DNA of 64,000 nucleotides from Roseateles hydrophilus (GTDB lineage Bacteria; Pseudomonadota; Gammaproteobacteria; Burkholderiales; Burkholderiaceae_C), in the NCBI RefSeq assembly GCF_026712245.1, contig NZ_JAPPUY010000002.1:124001-188000 (forward strand), written 5' to 3'. The notes below the pieces were generated by a model, which was not told the origin of the DNA, made no database searches, and was given only the letters and a program-made list of their open reading frames with translations. Below, piece by piece: positions 52,314 to 60,582 of the stretch. The stretch's first letter is position 1. The number at the start of each line of letters is the position of its first letter. The position numbers and the translations under genes were made by a program.

Positions 52314-52934
52314 TCAGACGACCTGGTTGGTCAGGTACATCAGATAAGCGATGACCTTGGCCTTGGTCCAGGCCACCGTCTGGTTGGGGGGCGTGTAGCC
52401 AGTGCCCATGACACCGAGGTTCCACATGTCGACAAAGCGCTGCTTCGACGGCCAGTTGGAATCATTGCCGCTGTGCACCGCCTGCAGGTAGCAGGCCATC
52501 ACCAAGCCGTACTCGCTGGTGTCGCCCTTGGCGAGCCAACTGCTCACGGTAGTTGCGCTGGTGTCCGCACCCAGCTTGAAGCCCAGGGAGGCGACAGTCG
52601 TGCTCTTGGTGATGGAGTACGTCGACGTGCCGTACTTGTACGCGAACGGGGAGGTGGTGTTGCAGTAGGTTGCCGAGTTCCAGTCGGACGCCTTCAGACC
52701 AGGCTGCGCGCAGTTCTTGGGGCCGCGGCTGAGATTGCCAGACACCGTGAAACCGGAGGGCAGCTTGCACGTGGTGGCACTGACCGAAGCCGGCTTGAGG
52801 GCCACCAGGGCCGGTGCGCCAATGGCGCCGGCGCGCAGCAGGCTGCGCCGTGTCTTGGAGACACCGGAGGCGGCCACGGGCGCAGGCTGCGCTTGCGGCG
52901 TCTGCTGCGGGTCGTGGGGTCGGTGTTCGCTCAT
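52314..52934 (-). CDS. Unknown Tat-signal, Ser/Thr-rich exported protein heading the HPr-rel-A operon
   Basis: 206 residues. A Pro/Gln-rich head is followed by a twin-arginine signal (KTRRSLLRAGAIGAPALVALKP, in two parts: RR at 29-30, hydrophobic core 36-46). The mature part has Cys at 56, 75, 91 and 148, many Ser/Thr/Asn/Tyr (GTSTYSITKSTTVASLGFK) and a helical C-terminus. I recognise no domain. Base composition is less G+C-rich than in its neighbours. Being first in the operon, it is the obvious candidate client of the PqqD-like/kinase/nucleotidyltransferase proteins. The ribosome site GAGG is 7 bases before the ATG. Confidence 0.85.
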   Translation of the reverse strand: MSEHRPHDPQQTPQAQPAPVAASGVSKTRRSLLRAGAIGAPALVALKPASVSATTCKLPSGFTVSGNLSRGPKNCAQPGLKASDWNSATYCNTTSPFAYKYGTSTYSITKSTTVASLGFKLGADTSATTVSSWLAKGDTSEYGLVMACYLQAVHSGNDSNWPSKQRFVDMWNLGVMGTGYTPPNQTVAWTKAKVIAYLMYLTNQVV

Positions 52935-52981
52935 GACGGGGCCTCGTGAATCCGTTTAGCCGTGTTCTGGACAGGGCGCCG

Positions 52982-53818
52982 ATGCTAACGGAGGGGTCGA
53001 CGCTTGGCCGGAAGTGTTTCACACAAGCCTCGGGCAGGGCGAGGGCGCGCCCCCTTGATTGGGTGGCAAATCGGCAGGTGAATCTGCGCATTGATGGGCT
53101 GCTTGACGAAAACCTGTCACACGAAGGCGCTGCGCGTGTGCGCACAGGCGGCCTGGACCTGGGTTCCAATGCGGACGTGAATCCAACCGATCTCTGGTGG
53201 CAGGTGTTTCGCGAAGGCCCTCTGCTGTTGGCTTGGTTCGATGCCGATGGGCGTCTGCAGCAGGCCAACACGGCCTACCGTCAGGCCTGGGCGTTGGGCG
53301 AGCGCGACGCGCCAAAGCGCTGCGACATGGCTGCTGCTGCGCATGTGGCCGGGGTCGGGCCGGCGGACCGCGCGGCGCGTCGGTCATCGTCTGATCGCCG
53401 TGGGTATGAGCAACTCTGGCTGGACGGCCGCCGCCTGTGGTGGGTAGAACAGCCGGCGCCAGACGGCGGCTGTATTTGCGTGGGCGTGGATATCAGCGGG
53501 CTGGATCGCCCGCGCCCGCCAGGTGGCCAACTGCTCGACGCACAGGCCGGGATGACACTGCTGCAGTCGCTGCTCAGCGACGCGCGTGCCTGGCCGCTGT
53601 GTGTCGCCACGACCTTGCCTGGCGTCGAGGCGCAGACGCTGCTGGCCAGCATCCGTGCCGACGATGGGTGTGCCCGCTTGGCCGACGGGCGCTTGCTGTT
53701 GATCCTGCCGTCCACCGGCCCGGCTCAGGCTGCTGCGCTGTGCGAGCGCCTGGGCGGGCTGGAGATGACCGAGGCGCAGTGGGGCGAGTCGGCGACGGAG
53801 TTGCTGCTCAGGGCTTGA
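52982..53818 (+). CDS. PAS-domain protein with degenerate GGDEF-like C-terminus
   Basis: 278 residues if started at the ATG at 52982; GTG codons at 52946 and 53078 are alternatives and the true start is unclear. A PAS-like fold spans about 75-180 (GPLLLAWFDADGRLQQANTAYRQAW). The last 70 residues align in style with the second half of a GGDEF domain: IRADDGCARLADGRLLLILPSTG...AAALCERL has the same layout as 'DxxARLGGDEFxxxLP' but with LADGRLL in place of the catalytic loop. It cannot make cyclic di-GMP. It is divergent from the HPr-rel-A operon and is probably its sensor or regulator. Confidence 0.7.
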   Translation: MLTEGSTLGRKCFTQASGRARARPLDWVANRQVNLRIDGLLDENLSHEGAARVRTGGLDLGSNADVNPTDLWWQVFREGPLLLAWFDADGRLQQANTAYRQAWALGERDAPKRCDMAAAAHVAGVGPADRAARRSSSDRRGYEQLWLDGRRLWWVEQPAPDGGCICVGVDISGLDRPRPPGGQLLDAQAGMTLLQSLLSDARAWPLCVATTLPGVEAQTLLASIRADDGCARLADGRLLLILPSTGPAQAAALCERLGGLEMTEAQWGESATELLLRA

Positions 53819-55457
53819 GGCCCAGATCCCGCCCCTGCGATTGGGCTGGTGCCGGCAGCCCGGCCACGGCGGCCAGCGTGGGCGCCAGGTCGGCCACTTC
53901 TGCGGGCGTGCTGATTTCGCCGCGGCCCACGAACGACGGCCCCCAGAACAGCAGCGGCACATGGGTGTCGTAGCGGTGGGGCGTGCCATGCGTGCTGCCG
54001 CCGGGGCGGTAGCTGGCAATCCAGTGCGGCTTGAGCACGATCTGCAGCTGCGCGGCGCGCGTGGGGTCGAAGGACTTGCGCATCGCGGCCAGGTACGGGG
54101 TGGCCACGTCATCGCCCAGCAGCTGCTCGCGGGTGAAGACCGTCTCCACACCCGGCAGCTTGAGCAACTCCTCGCGTGCGGCGGCCTGCACGGCTGCGAA
54201 GTCCAGGCCGCGCTGTGCTGCGAGCTGGTCGTTGAGCAGCAGGCCGGCGGCCGAGAAATCGCGTGCGAGCTTTTCCACGCCGAACCGGCTGGCCAGCGCG
54301 GCATTGACGGCGGCCAGCGACGGCGCCGACGCAAAGCGGCCGGCGTCGCGGCCCTGGGTGAGCGCCCATTCGGGCGTGTCGGAGAAGCCGTGGTCCGCTG
54401 TCAGCGCCAGCACGTAGTTGCCTGCGCCCACGGTCTTATCCAGGAACTGGAAGAAGGCCTGCAGGTGGCGATCCAGGTGCAGCAGGTGGTCATGCGACAG
54501 CCGTGATTCGGGGCCGTAGGCATGGTTGATGTAGTCGTGGCTGGACAGGCTGACGGACAGGATGTCCTGCACGCCACGCTGGCCCAGCTTCTCGTTCGTG
54601 ACGGCAGCGCGCGCGAACGCCAGCGTCAGCTCGTCGCCGAAGGGCGAAGCCAGCAGGTTGCCGTAGTAGCGTGGGCCAGGCGCATCCATCTTGTCGCCGA
54701 TGACAGCAGGCAGGCGGTTGCCGTTGCCGCTGGCGACCTGCCAGGACTGGCCGTCGGGCACGGAGCGGGCATAGGCCGACTCGGGCAGCAACGGTGCCCA
54801 GGTTTTCTTGAAGAACGCGTCGGCCGGCTTGCCGGCGTTGAAGCCCTTCACCCAGGCCGGCAGCGCGGGCATGTAGTAGGTGCTGGACGAGAACTGGCCC
54901 GTCTCGCTCATGTACATGTAGGCGGTGCCCAGGTGTCCGGCCGGCAGGATGGCGCCGCGGTCCTTGCCGGAGATGCCGATGACCTTGGAGGCCGGCGAGC
55001 GCGTGCGCAGCACGTCACCCAGCGTCCGCACCTTCAGGCTGCGCGGGCTGGTGCCGGCCAGCGGCGCTGTCGGGTTGTCGAGGTAGGTGTGTGCCGCGTC
55101 TCCGGTGTTGTAGACCGGTGCGCCGGTGGCCGGGTCGCGCCACTCGTTGCTGATGATGCCGGTGCGTTGCGGGTGGGCGCCCGACAGCATCACCGCGTGG
55201 CCGGCCGCCGTGACGGTATGGCCGTGGCCGTAATGCGCGTCCGAGAACCAGCGGCCGCGGTCCAGGAAGCGGGCGAGGCCGTCGGCCGCGAGCTGGTCGC
55301 GGTAGCCGGTGACCTGGCGCATGGGCAGGCCGTCGACGACCATCAGCACCAGCAGTTGCGGGCGTTGCGGCGAGTGTGCGGTCGGCGGGGTGGAGCAGGC
55401 CGTGAGGCCCAGGGCCAGGCTCAGGCCCAGCAGGTGGCGGCGGGTTGGTAGCGGCAT
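53808..55457 (-). CDS. Alkaline phosphatase-superfamily lipoprotein (PafA/nucleotide pyrophosphatase type)
   Basis: 549 residues. The N-terminus TRRHLLGLSLALGLTACS is a twin-arginine signal ending in a lipobox (Cys21). The metal sites and nucleophile Thr are visible: VMVVDGLP-like LMVVDGLPMRQV, GHGHTVTAAGHAVMLSG, SLSSHDYINHAYGPES and LTADHGFSDTPE. The enzymes remove phosphate from monoesters or diesters outside the cytoplasm. FGDELTLAFARAAV matches the PafA-like branch. It overlaps the convergent PAS-protein gene by 11 bp at its 3' end. Confidence 0.9.
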   Translation of the reverse strand: MPLPTRRHLLGLSLALGLTACSTPPTAHSPQRPQLLVLMVVDGLPMRQVTGYRDQLAADGLARFLDRGRWFSDAHYGHGHTVTAAGHAVMLSGAHPQRTGIISNEWRDPATGAPVYNTGDAAHTYLDNPTAPLAGTSPRSLKVRTLGDVLRTRSPASKVIGISGKDRGAILPAGHLGTAYMYMSETGQFSSSTYYMPALPAWVKGFNAGKPADAFFKKTWAPLLPESAYARSVPDGQSWQVASGNGNRLPAVIGDKMDAPGPRYYGNLLASPFGDELTLAFARAAVTNEKLGQRGVQDILSVSLSSHDYINHAYGPESRLSHDHLLHLDRHLQAFFQFLDKTVGAGNYVLALTADHGFSDTPEWALTQGRDAGRFASAPSLAAVNAALASRFGVEKLARDFSAAGLLLNDQLAAQRGLDFAAVQAAAREELLKLPGVETVFTREQLLGDDVATPYLAAMRKSFDPTRAAQLQIVLKPHWIASYRPGGSTHGTPHRYDTHVPLLFWGPSFVGRGEISTPAEVADLAPTLAAVAGLPAPAQSQGRDLGLKP

Positions 55458-55659
55458 GGGAGGCGCATGGATGTCGTGGCCGCAAGCTTACGCCGCGCCG
55501 TTGGGTGGCCCGGTGCGAACGCCGCCGTGCGTGTGACGCCGCAGGCCAAATTCAAGGGGTGTTGAAAGCCCTAGGCCGGACACCCCGGACATGGTGGAAA
55601 ATACAGGGCCCCAGCGCCTGCCCGGCGTTCCTCACTCACAACTCTTCGACAGGACCAGC

Positions 55660-55896
55660 GTGGCCAAAGAAACCACCAAGACCACCATCGAAGCGGATGG
55701 TCTGCGCTACCGCTCCAAAGCCCCGGGCTCGCCCTTCGCGGCGACCTCCTCCTTCGGCGCAGCAACCATGTCCTGCTTCCTCTGCGGCAAGCATCGCCCG
55801 CGCGCCATGCTCAAGTCCAAGAAGCTGCTGGGCAAGTCGCAGCCCGTGTGCTCGCCGTCCTGCAAGGAGCTGGACGCGCAGATCGCCGCGAAATGA
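55660..55896 (+). CDS. Small Cys-rich protein, possible zinc finger
   Basis: 78 residues from a GTG at 55660 with AGGA 5 bases ahead. The first 35 residues are hydrophilic. The second half has four cysteines, SCFLCGKHRPRAMLKSKKLLGKSQPVC (split) and SPSCKEL: a CxxC pair, 21 intervening residues with five Lys, and a CxxxC pair. This is compatible with one zinc-binding module that contacts nucleic acid or protein. I do not recognise a named family. The hairpin repeat copy B starts one base after its stop, and rsmE follows. Confidence 0.7.
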   Translation: MAKETTKTTIEADGLRYRSKAPGSPFAATSSFGAATMSCFLCGKHRPRAMLKSKKLLGKSQPVCSPSCKELDAQIAAK

Positions 55897-55897
55897 T

Positions 55898-56029
55898 GCC
55901 CCTCGCCCGGGCTCGCCGCTGAACGCGGGCGAGTCCGGTCGATCCCCCGAGGGGACGACGATGTCCGCAGCATCGAGCTGCGAACATCGCCAGACGGGCC
56001 GGCTTGGGAGCGGCCCGGCGCTCGGCCCG
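55898..56029. repeat. Multi-hairpin intergenic repeat, copy B
   Basis: 132 bp, matching copy A (25664-25800) over its entire length with two short gaps. It begins two bases after the stop of the Cys-rich gene and ends 15 bp before rsmE. In the third hairpin three of the base changes relative to copy A are compensatory (G-C to A-T, T-A to C-G, C-G to T-A), so the stem is conserved even though its sequence is not. Confidence 0.88.
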
Positions 56030-56044
56030 TGAAGGCACTACGTT

Positions 56045-56758
56045 TTGCCTCGATTCTTTGTTGATACCCCGTTGATCCAGCCCGGCGAGATTGCTTTGCC
56101 GGCGGGTGCTGCACGCCATGTGCAGGTGCTGCGTCTGCAGCCGGGCGACGCGCTGACGCTGTTCGACGGCAGCGGCCCGGAATGGCGGGCCGAGGTGACG
56201 GCAATGGGGCGCAGCGAGGTGCGGGTGAACCTCATCGACGCCGAACAGCCGCAGCGCGAGCTGGCGCGCGCCGTGACGCTGGCCGTCGTCATGCCGGCCA
56301 ATGACCGCATGGACTTCCTCGTCGAGAAGGCCACCGAGCTGGGCGCCGTGGCGCTGCAGCCGCTGATGGGTGAGCGCTCGGTGCTGCGCCTGGCTGGCGA
56401 GCGGGCCGACAAGAAGCGCGCGCACTGGCAAGGCGTGGCCATCGCGGCGGCCGAGCAGAGTGGGCGCACGGTGCCGCTGCACGTCGAGCCCGTGCAGACG
56501 CTGCCGGCCTGGCTGGCCGGCTTGCCGGCACCTGCCGCCGACGAATGGCGCGGCCTGCTGAGCCCGCGTGCGGCGCAGCCACTGGCTGGCCTGGCGCCGT
56601 CGCGCGCGCTGTTCCTGAGCGGCCCGGAAGGGGGCCTGAGCGACGCCGAGGAAGCCGCAGCCCGTGCGCGGGGCTTCGTGGCCGTCACGCTCGGCCCGCG
56701 CGTCCTGCGGGCGGACACGGCGCCGCTGGCCGTGCTGTCCTGGCTGGCTTTGTCCTGA
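56045..56758 (+). CDS. rsmE: 16S rRNA (uracil1498-N3)-methyltransferase RsmE
   Basis: 237 residues starting at a TTG that gives the family-typical MPRFFVD; AAGG lies 9 bases ahead. An N-terminal PUA-like domain (1-70) is followed by a SPOUT methyltransferase (about 75-237). ANDRMDFLVEKATELGAVALQPL is the RNA-contact motif, and FLSGPEGGLSDAEEAAARARGF and LGPRVLRADTAPL form the SAM-binding knot. The latter usually reads LRxETA; here Asp replaces Glu. It methylates U1498 of 16S rRNA in the assembled 30S subunit. Confidence 0.95.
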   Translation: MPRFFVDTPLIQPGEIALPAGAARHVQVLRLQPGDALTLFDGSGPEWRAEVTAMGRSEVRVNLIDAEQPQRELARAVTLAVVMPANDRMDFLVEKATELGAVALQPLMGERSVLRLAGERADKKRAHWQGVAIAAAEQSGRTVPLHVEPVQTLPAWLAGLPAPAADEWRGLLSPRAAQPLAGLAPSRALFLSGPEGGLSDAEEAAARARGFVAVTLGPRVLRADTAPLAVLSWLALS

Positions 56759-56788
56759 GCGGGCCGGGCGGCTCGCAGACCTTCTTGC

Positions 56789-58321
56789 TCAGGTTTTGAC
56801 CAGGCGCGGCTGACCGGCCTCGACCGTGAAGCTGGCCGCCGTGCGCACGGCCGGCGTGTTGGTGGCGAGGCTGTCGACGACACGGAAATCGCAGCGCAGG
56901 CGCTGTGGCGTCACGTCGATCAGCGCGTAGCCGCAGGCGCTGCCGTCGGCGTAGCGGGCATGCGGGTTGGCGGCCAAGATGTCGGGGGTCATGCGCGGGA
57001 AGAAGGACTTCATCGTGATGCCGGCGCCGACGAACTCCGTGGCCACCGGCTTGCCGTCGGGCTGGCGGATCTCCGTGGCCCAGTTCTCGTGCAGGTCGCC
57101 GCCGAGGAATACGGCGCCCGGCGTGCGCTGCGCCTGCAGGCGCTCCAGCAGGCGCTGGCGCGAGGCGGGATAGCCGTCCCAGCCGTCGATCCAGACCCGG
57201 TGCCCGCCGCCGAAGGGGATGCGGCGCGGCGCCACCATGGTGGTCTGCAGCATCAGTTGCCAGGGGCGTTCGGTGTCGGCCAGGCCGTCGAGCAGCCAGG
57301 CTTCCTGCTCGCTGCCGAGCAGCGTGCGGTCGGGACGCTGCAGCCCCGCGCAGTCATCGGGGGCCACGAGGCCGCGCAGCCCGGTGCAGGCTGGCGCGCT
57401 GCGGTACTGCCGGCAGTCCAGCAGGTGCAACTGGGCCAGCCGCCCCCAGGCCTGGCGGCCGTACAGGCGCAGTTCGTCGCCCGTCTGCGTCAGCCCCGCG
57501 AGGCCGCGGCGCAAGGCCGACAGCGGCAGCGGCATGTGCTCGTAGTAGGCCTGGTAGGCGGCCGCGCGGCGGCGGGCGTCGCCGCTGCCCAGCCCCTGCA
57601 GCGGCGCACCGGCGTAGTCGTTGACGACCTCGTGGTCGTCCCAGGTCACCAGCCAGGGCACGGCGGCGTGGGCGGCCTGCAGTGTGGGTTCGAGCTTGTG
57701 GGTCTCGTGATGCAGCCGGTAGCCGCCCAGATCGGTGGCGGGCGTCAGCCCGCGCGGCAGGGCGGCCGTGGGCCAGGCGCCGGACTCGTAGATGTAGTCG
57801 CCGACGAAGGCGATCAGGTCCACACCGTCCTCGATCAGCCGCGTGTAGGCGCCGAACAGGCCGGTGCCCAGCCGCTGGCAGGAGGCCAGGCCCAGGCGCA
57901 GGCGGTCGACGGCCTGGTCGGCCGCCGGCAGCGTGCGCGTGCGGCCCACGGTGCTGGTCGCGTCGCCGATCAGGAAGCGGTAGAAAAAGTGCGTGTCAGC
58001 CGGCAGGCCCTGCAGCTCCACGTGCACGCTGTGCGCCAGCAGGGGCAGGGCCTGCACGGTGCCGGCGCGCAGCACCTGGGCGAAGCCGGGGTCGGCGGCC
58101 AGTTCCCAGCGCACGTCCAGCGTTTCGCGTGCCCAGGGGTTGTTCAGCGGGTTCAGCGGCATCAGCCGCGTCCACAGCACGACGCTGCTGGCCGTGGGGC
58201 TGCCGCTGGCCACGCCCAGCTGGAAGGGGTCGGCCTCCAGCCTGGGGGTGGCGCCATGGGCGCTCGTGAGCTGGCCGAGGCCGGCAGCAGCCAGGACACG
58301 GAAGAGGTCGCGGCGCTGCAT
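56789..58321 (-). CDS. phoD: Alkaline phosphatase D (PhoD)
   Basis: 510 residues. A Tat signal (QRRDLFRVLAAAGLG) opens the protein. The PhoD catalytic core is clear: LGLASCQRLGTGLFGAYTRLIEDGVDLIAFVGDYIYES, WLVTWDDHEVVNDYAG and VFLGGDLHENWATEI bind the iron/calcium centre. The secreted enzyme cleaves phosphomonoesters and phosphodiesters. The start is 8 bp behind the stop of the rRNA methyltransferase gene on the same strand, so the two are probably cotranscribed. Confidence 0.95.
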   Translation of the reverse strand: MQRRDLFRVLAAAGLGQLTSAHGATPRLEADPFQLGVASGSPTASSVVLWTRLMPLNPLNNPWARETLDVRWELAADPGFAQVLRAGTVQALPLLAHSVHVELQGLPADTHFFYRFLIGDATSTVGRTRTLPAADQAVDRLRLGLASCQRLGTGLFGAYTRLIEDGVDLIAFVGDYIYESGAWPTAALPRGLTPATDLGGYRLHHETHKLEPTLQAAHAAVPWLVTWDDHEVVNDYAGAPLQGLGSGDARRRAAAYQAYYEHMPLPLSALRRGLAGLTQTGDELRLYGRQAWGRLAQLHLLDCRQYRSAPACTGLRGLVAPDDCAGLQRPDRTLLGSEQEAWLLDGLADTERPWQLMLQTTMVAPRRIPFGGGHRVWIDGWDGYPASRQRLLERLQAQRTPGAVFLGGDLHENWATEIRQPDGKPVATEFVGAGITMKSFFPRMTPDILAANPHARYADGSACGYALIDVTPQRLRCDFRVVDSLATNTPAVRTAASFTVEAGQPRLVKT

Positions 58322-58329
58322 GGGCGGCG

Positions 58330-59616
58330 TCAGGTGGGCGTGTCCGCGGGCGCGTCGCTGGGCTTGCGTGCCGAGCCCTTGATGAGGTCGAAGCGGAACA
58401 GCCGGCATTCGATGGGGCCGTTCCACATCGGCACGCGGCGCGCTTCCTTCAGCCGCATCTTGCTCGGCAGCTTCATGTCTGGGCTGAGCATCCAGGCCGT
58501 CCAGCCGGCGGGGTTCTCGGTGTATTGGCGCTTCCAGTGCGCAGCCAGGCGGGGGAAGAAGTCGTCGCCGCCGTCGCGTTCCTCGCTGCCGCCGGCATCG
58601 CGCGTCATCGCGGCCTTGCCGCGCACCTCGATGCGCTCGCCGTAGGGCGGGTTCATGACGATGGCGCCGGGCATGCTGTCGGGCAATTGCGGCGCAGGGC
58701 GCTCCAGCGCGTCGCCGCCGTTGAACTGGATGTACTGCGCCACGCCCGCGCGCTCGGCATTGCGGCGCGCGAAGTCGACCATGCGGAAGGCCACGTCGCT
58801 GGCGTAGATGGGCACGGCTGGCGCGTGGATGCGCGCGCGGGCGGCCTGCGCCATCTCGCCCCAGGCGACCTTCATGGCCGGCGTGGAGAAGGGCAGTTGG
58901 TGCTCGAACGCGAAGCGGCGCTGCAGGCCGGGGGCGGAGTCGCAGGCGATCAGCGCGGCCTCGATGGGGATGGTGCCGGAGCCGCAGCAGGGGTCGTGCA
59001 GCGCGCCGCCTTCCTCGGGCGTGCCACGCCAGCCGGCGGCGGCCAGCATCGCGGCGGCCAGCGTCTCCTTCAGCGGGGCGTCGCCCTTGTCGATGCGCCA
59101 GCCGCGCTTGAACAGCGGTTCGCCGGAGGTGTCGACGTAGATCGCCGCGCGCTCGGGGCCCACGTGCAGCACGACGGGCAGGTCGGGGCGCTGCGTGTCG
59201 ACGCTGGGGCGCTCGCCGGTGTGCTCGCGCAGCTGGTCGCAGATGGCGTCCTTGATGCGCAGCGCGGCGAAGTTCAGGCTCTTCAGCGGCGAGCGCTGCG
59301 CGGTGGTGTCGATGCGCAGCGTGTGCTTGGGCGTCAGCCAGTCGCGCCAGTCGACACGGCGGGCCAGCGAGTAGAGGTCGTCTTCGTGGCGGTAGGGGCC
59401 TTCGATGATCTCGACGAGCACGCGCTGCGCCAGCCGGCTCTCGAGGTTGATGCGCATGACGTCCTCGGCCGTGCCGAGCACGCCGCAACCGCCGCGCAGG
59501 GCTTCGACCTTGCTGCGCACGCCGGGCGGCAGGAAGCGTTTGAGCTCGGCCTCCAGCAGCGGCTCGACGCCACCGGGGCAGGACACGAAAAGGGATAACT
59601 TGTTGGGCAGGCTCAC
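58330..59616 (-). CDS. THUMP-domain class I rRNA methyltransferase (RlmL N-terminal type)
   Basis: 428 residues from the GTG at 59616 (MSLPNKLSLFVSCPGGVE); no strong ribosome site. A ferredoxin-like and THUMP domain cover about 1-165. A Rossmann methyltransferase follows, with motif I ALHDPCCGSGTIPIEAALIA and motif IV IVMNPPYGERIEVRG. The NPPY motif places it among N2-guanine methyltransferases such as RlmL (G2445 of 23S rRNA). It lacks the second, RlmK-like half of E. coli RlmL, as is usual outside enterics. Confidence 0.93.
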   Translation of the reverse strand: MSLPNKLSLFVSCPGGVEPLLEAELKRFLPPGVRSKVEALRGGCGVLGTAEDVMRINLESRLAQRVLVEIIEGPYRHEDDLYSLARRVDWRDWLTPKHTLRIDTTAQRSPLKSLNFAALRIKDAICDQLREHTGERPSVDTQRPDLPVVLHVGPERAAIYVDTSGEPLFKRGWRIDKGDAPLKETLAAAMLAAAGWRGTPEEGGALHDPCCGSGTIPIEAALIACDSAPGLQRRFAFEHQLPFSTPAMKVAWGEMAQAARARIHAPAVPIYASDVAFRMVDFARRNAERAGVAQYIQFNGGDALERPAPQLPDSMPGAIVMNPPYGERIEVRGKAAMTRDAGGSEERDGGDDFFPRLAAHWKRQYTENPAGWTAWMLSPDMKLPSKMRLKEARRVPMWNGPIECRLFRFDLIKGSARKPSDAPADTPT

Positions 59617-59641
59617 GCCGGCATTGTCGCCGGCCCTAAAC

Positions 59642-59657
59642 TGGATAGCGTTATCCA
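59642..59657. promoter_or_regulatory. Palindrome ahead of the esterase gene
   Basis: TGGATA and TATCCA separated by 4 bp, 17 bases upstream of the esterase GTG, inside the short divergent spacer. The position suggests an operator overlapping the promoter; no protein can be assigned. Confidence 0.45.
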
Positions 59658-59673
59658 AGCCTGGAGCCTGACC

Positions 59674-60543
59674 GTGAAGCGAATCGTTCTGTCCCTGGCC
59701 TTCCTGTTCGGCGCTGCGCAGGTCCAGGCGACTGACCCGGCGCCGGCCTACCCTGCGCACACCATCCCCAACACCCAGCTGCGTGCGCTGCCCAAGAACG
59801 CCGACGGGCGGGCCTACCAGCTGCACATCCACCTGCCGGGCTCATTTGCCAAGGAGCCCCAGCGGCGCTACCCGGTGCTGTACGTGACCGACGGCTACTG
59901 GGACTTCGCCACTGTCGTCGCGTCGTACAACAACCTGGCCTACGACAAGGTCGTGCCGGAGTTCATCGTTGTCGGCCTGGGCTATGCGGGCGACAACCTG
60001 GACTACGGCGAGTTGCGTGGCTGGGAGCTGTCGCCGGTGAAGCTGGGGCCGCTGGCCTTTGGCACCGGCCATGCCGACAAGTTCATCGCGTCGCTGGAGA
60101 AGGACATCTTCCCGCTGCTGGAGCGCGAGTACCGCGCCGACCCGGCGCAGCGCTACCTCGCCGGCAGCTCGCTGGGCGGGCTGTTCACGCTGCATGCGAT
60201 GTACGCCAAGCCGGAATTGTTCAAGGGCTACATCGCGGCCAGCCCGGCGGTGGTGGTGGGGGGCGACTGGATCGTTGGCCAGGCCAGGGCCTACGCCGCG
60301 ACCGGCAAGCCGCTGAATGCGCGGCTGTATGTGACGGGTGCCGCGCATGAGTGGCCTGGATTCCTGGCTGGCATCCAGCGCTACCAGGCGCTGCTGCCGA
60401 CGCTGAAGCACCCGGGCCTCGTGTTCCAGAACCGCACCATCGACGGCGAGCGCCACGCCGGCACCAAGGCCGAGAGCTACACGCGCGGCATGCGCTTCGT
60501 GTTCGAGCTGCTGGCGCCGGAGACGGGCAAGTCGAAGGACTGA
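59674..60543 (+). CDS. Exported esterase of the enterochelin-esterase/esterase D-like family
   Basis: 289 residues from the GTG at 59674 (GGAG 8 bases ahead), with a signal peptide ending VQA-T (about 19). The alpha/beta-hydrolase fold has YPVLYVTDGYWDF and the nucleophile elbow YLAGSSLGGLFTLHAMY (Ser near 165). The acid and His are less certain; HEWPGF and ERHAGTKAESYTRG are candidates for the His. Relatives hydrolyse siderophore esters or acyl glycosides. No siderophore gene is near. A strong hairpin terminator follows. Confidence 0.88.
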   Translation: MKRIVLSLAFLFGAAQVQATDPAPAYPAHTIPNTQLRALPKNADGRAYQLHIHLPGSFAKEPQRRYPVLYVTDGYWDFATVVASYNNLAYDKVVPEFIVVGLGYAGDNLDYGELRGWELSPVKLGPLAFGTGHADKFIASLEKDIFPLLEREYRADPAQRYLAGSSLGGLFTLHAMYAKPELFKGYIAASPAVVVGGDWIVGQARAYAATGKPLNARLYVTGAAHEWPGFLAGIQRYQALLPTLKHPGLVFQNRTIDGERHAGTKAESYTRGMRFVFELLAPETGKSKD

Positions 60544-60577
60544 AGAGGTCACCCGGCTCTTGGCCGGGTGACCTCTT
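60543..60577. terminator. Bidirectional terminator hairpin between two hydrolase genes
   Basis: A perfect 15-bp stem (AAGAGGTCACCCGGC/GCCGGGTGACCTCTT) with a 5-nt loop (TCTTG) lies between the convergent stops at 60543 and 60583. The A-rich start and T-rich end of the stem supply short T stretches in both directions. Confidence 0.8.
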
Positions 60578-60582
60578 GCTGC

